DNA of 7,330 nt from Bacteroidota bacterium. Its GTDB lineage: Bacteria; Bacteroidota; Bacteroidia; Bacteroidales; UBA932. A model generated the notes under the pieces. The model was not told the DNA's origin. It did not search any database and was given only the letters and a program-made list of their open reading frames with translations. Positions 6,788 to 7,330 of this stretch are shown here, in pieces; the stretch's first letter is position 1, and every line of letters starts with the position of its first letter. The stretch is from the NCBI GenBank assembly GCA_017860395.1, contig JAGDMC010000066.1, forward strand, positions 1 through 7,330, given 5' to 3'. Both the position numbers and the translations under genes were made by a program.

Positions 6788-6799
6788 TTTGATATTATA
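6788..6799. repeat. Left copy of a 12-base direct repeat
   Basis: TTTGATATTATA occurs here, two bases after the DUF4295 stop, and again in the same orientation at 7143-7154. The two copies enclose 343 bases that contain the terminator and the large palindrome. It could be a target-site duplication or a relic of local duplication. The motif is AT-rich, so coincidence is not excluded. Confidence 0.5.
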
Positions 6800-6803
6800 G
6801 AGG

Positions 6804-6837
6804 AAATGGAGATGCAGATTGTATCTCCATTTTTTTT
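6804..6837 (+). terminator. Intrinsic terminator of the rpmB-rpmG-DUF4295 operon
   Basis: A 10-base perfect stem pairs AAATGGAGAT (6804-6813) with ATCTCCATTT (6823-6832). The stem can extend inward by a G-U and a C-G pair to leave a five-base loop. It runs into eight consecutive T (6830-6837). It lies 17 bases after the DUF4295 stop and should end transcription of the whole rightward gene run. Confidence 0.9.
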
Positions 6838-7078
6838 GTGCATATACCAAATTGCCATTTTTCATAATTGGGTTTATGGGCTGTGCACCGCAATTACCCA
6901 CTTAAAGCTCGCTCAGCTAAAAACAGATGCGGAAACCGTACTTCTGCCAGTTCCTATTAGCTGCCGGTTTCCGCTCACTTTTTTTTATACGCTTCGCTCG
7001 CTTAGTGGGTGCCCAATTGCTCCTTGCAATGCCCATAAATCCGATTATGCAAAAGGATATCGATGGATAGCACAAAAA
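6833..7078. repeat. Large imperfect palindrome (MITE-like or long-hairpin element)
   Basis: Matching arms recur in order around a centre near 6952-6956. TTTTTGTGC (6833-6841) matches GCACAAAAA (7070-7078) exactly. CATAATTGGGTTTATGGGC (6863-6881) matches 7031-7049 at 17 of 19 positions, and both differences would be G-U pairs in RNA. GCAATT (6890-6895) matches 7015-7020, and ACCCACT (6896-6902) matches 7004-7010, separated by a four-base bulge on the right arm. GCGGAAACCG (6929-6938) matches CGGTTTCCGC (6965-6974) exactly and encloses a 26-base loop. Weaker, AT-rich similarity continues outward towards about 6787 and 7125. No coding frame explains it. It may be a miniature mobile element, a repeat family, or an RNA hairpin. 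The symmetry is clear; the function is unknown. Confidence 0.7.
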
Positions 7079-7142
7079 CGGATATACATATATGCAGTTT
7101 CCTCTCTAATTAAAATTTTTTCTTTTGGAGTTGCTATTACAA

Positions 7143-7154
7143 TTTGATATTATA
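7143..7154. repeat. Right copy of the 12-base direct repeat
   Basis: TTTGATATTATA here matches 6788-6799 exactly. It lies 29 bases before the ATG at 7184. If it is a target-site duplication, removing the enclosed 343 bases and one copy would leave only about 42 bases between the DUF4295 stop and that ATG. Confidence 0.5.
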
Positions 7155-7183
7155 ATGATAGAGTATTTCGCAACATATATAAT

Positions 7184-7330
7184 ATGAGGTTATTCTCCAG
7201 GCATTTTTTGCCGAAAGGGCTGTATACCGTATGGTTTATAAACCGCGGCATCGCCGCACCATTCTTTAAACAGGAAGGGAAAATGAGAGGTGAGATCGAT
7301 CTATATATGAAAAGGCAGCGACAAGAGGGG
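7184..7330 (+). CDS. Unidentified partial ORF running off the right edge
   Basis: ATG 7184 opens 49 codons with no stop before the window ends. The product begins MRLFSRHFLPKGLYTV and continues basic and mixed in character, ending at the edge in KMRGEIDLYMKRQRQEG. I do not recognise a family. It is not the start of FtsY, which often follows this ribosomal cluster in Bacteroidota as far as I recall. The upstream bases are AT-rich (ACATATATAAT) without a Shine-Dalgarno, which fits the other starts here. An opposing frame on the reverse strand is also open over this stretch but is rich in Cys and less protein-like, so the forward reading is preferred. Forty-nine open codons are only modest evidence. 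Confidence 0.4.
   Translation, partial: MRLFSRHFLPKGLYTVWFINRGIAAPFFKQEGKMRGEIDLYMKRQRQEG

Noticed and set aside
6632..7147. A 171-codon forward ORF across the end of the gene run and the palindrome
   Set aside because: It overlaps the DUF4295 gene in another frame, reads through a strong terminator and a palindromic repeat, and its product is low in protein character.
7143..7170. A promoter for the ORF at 7184 (TTTG at 7143 with TATTTCG at 7164)
   Set aside because: The spacing is 17 bases and the -7 element has too many mismatches to TAnnTTTG. The stretch is AT-rich, so such partial matches are expected.
6787..7183. A riboswitch or CRISPR-like array in the long non-coding stretch
   Set aside because: The repeats are inverted, not regularly spaced direct repeats, and no known riboswitch core was recognised. 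It is described as a palindrome instead.

Overview
The window reads as a chromosomal segment of a member of the Bacteroidota, most likely Bacteroidales. Four things point there: two protein families largely confined to that phylum (a DUF4199 membrane protein and a DUF4295 small protein), a signal peptidase I with a long insertion between its catalytic boxes, promoter-like TTTG / TAnnTTTG pairs, and almost no Shine-Dalgarno sequences before the genes. The genus cannot be fixed from sequence alone.

Layout. Positions 1-1334 hold a two-gene leftward operon: a DUF4199 membrane protein, then a DPM1/GtrB-like glycosyltransferase that runs off the left edge. A 142-base divergent intergenic region (1335-1476) carries two back-to-back Bacteroidota-type promoters with near-perfect dyad symmetry. 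Rightward from there run thrS, infC, rpmI, rplT and lepB (1477-6071), then, after a second candidate promoter, rpmB, rpmG and the DUF4295 gene (6157-6786), closed by a strong intrinsic terminator. All rightward genes with assigned functions except lepB serve translation: a tRNA synthetase, initiation factor 3, and large-subunit proteins bL35, bL20, bL28 and bL33. The LepB signal peptidase links this set to protein export.

The most informative coding detail is infC. Its true start is an AUC codon at 3436, eight bases after a full AGGAGG, the only strong Shine-Dalgarno in the window. This fits the known IF3 autocontrol through a rare start codon. rplT is preceded by an 86-base gap that can fold into a long interrupted hairpin, a candidate site for bL20 feedback.

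Positions 6787-7183 contain no convincing gene. They hold the terminator and a roughly 246-base imperfect palindrome (6833-7078), with an exact 12-base direct repeat (6788-6799 and 7143-7154) lying outside it. This looks like a non-coding hairpin or MITE-like element placed between the ribosomal-protein operon and an unidentified partial ORF that starts at 7184. The palindrome is the least explained structure here. No tRNA, rRNA or CRISPR array was seen.
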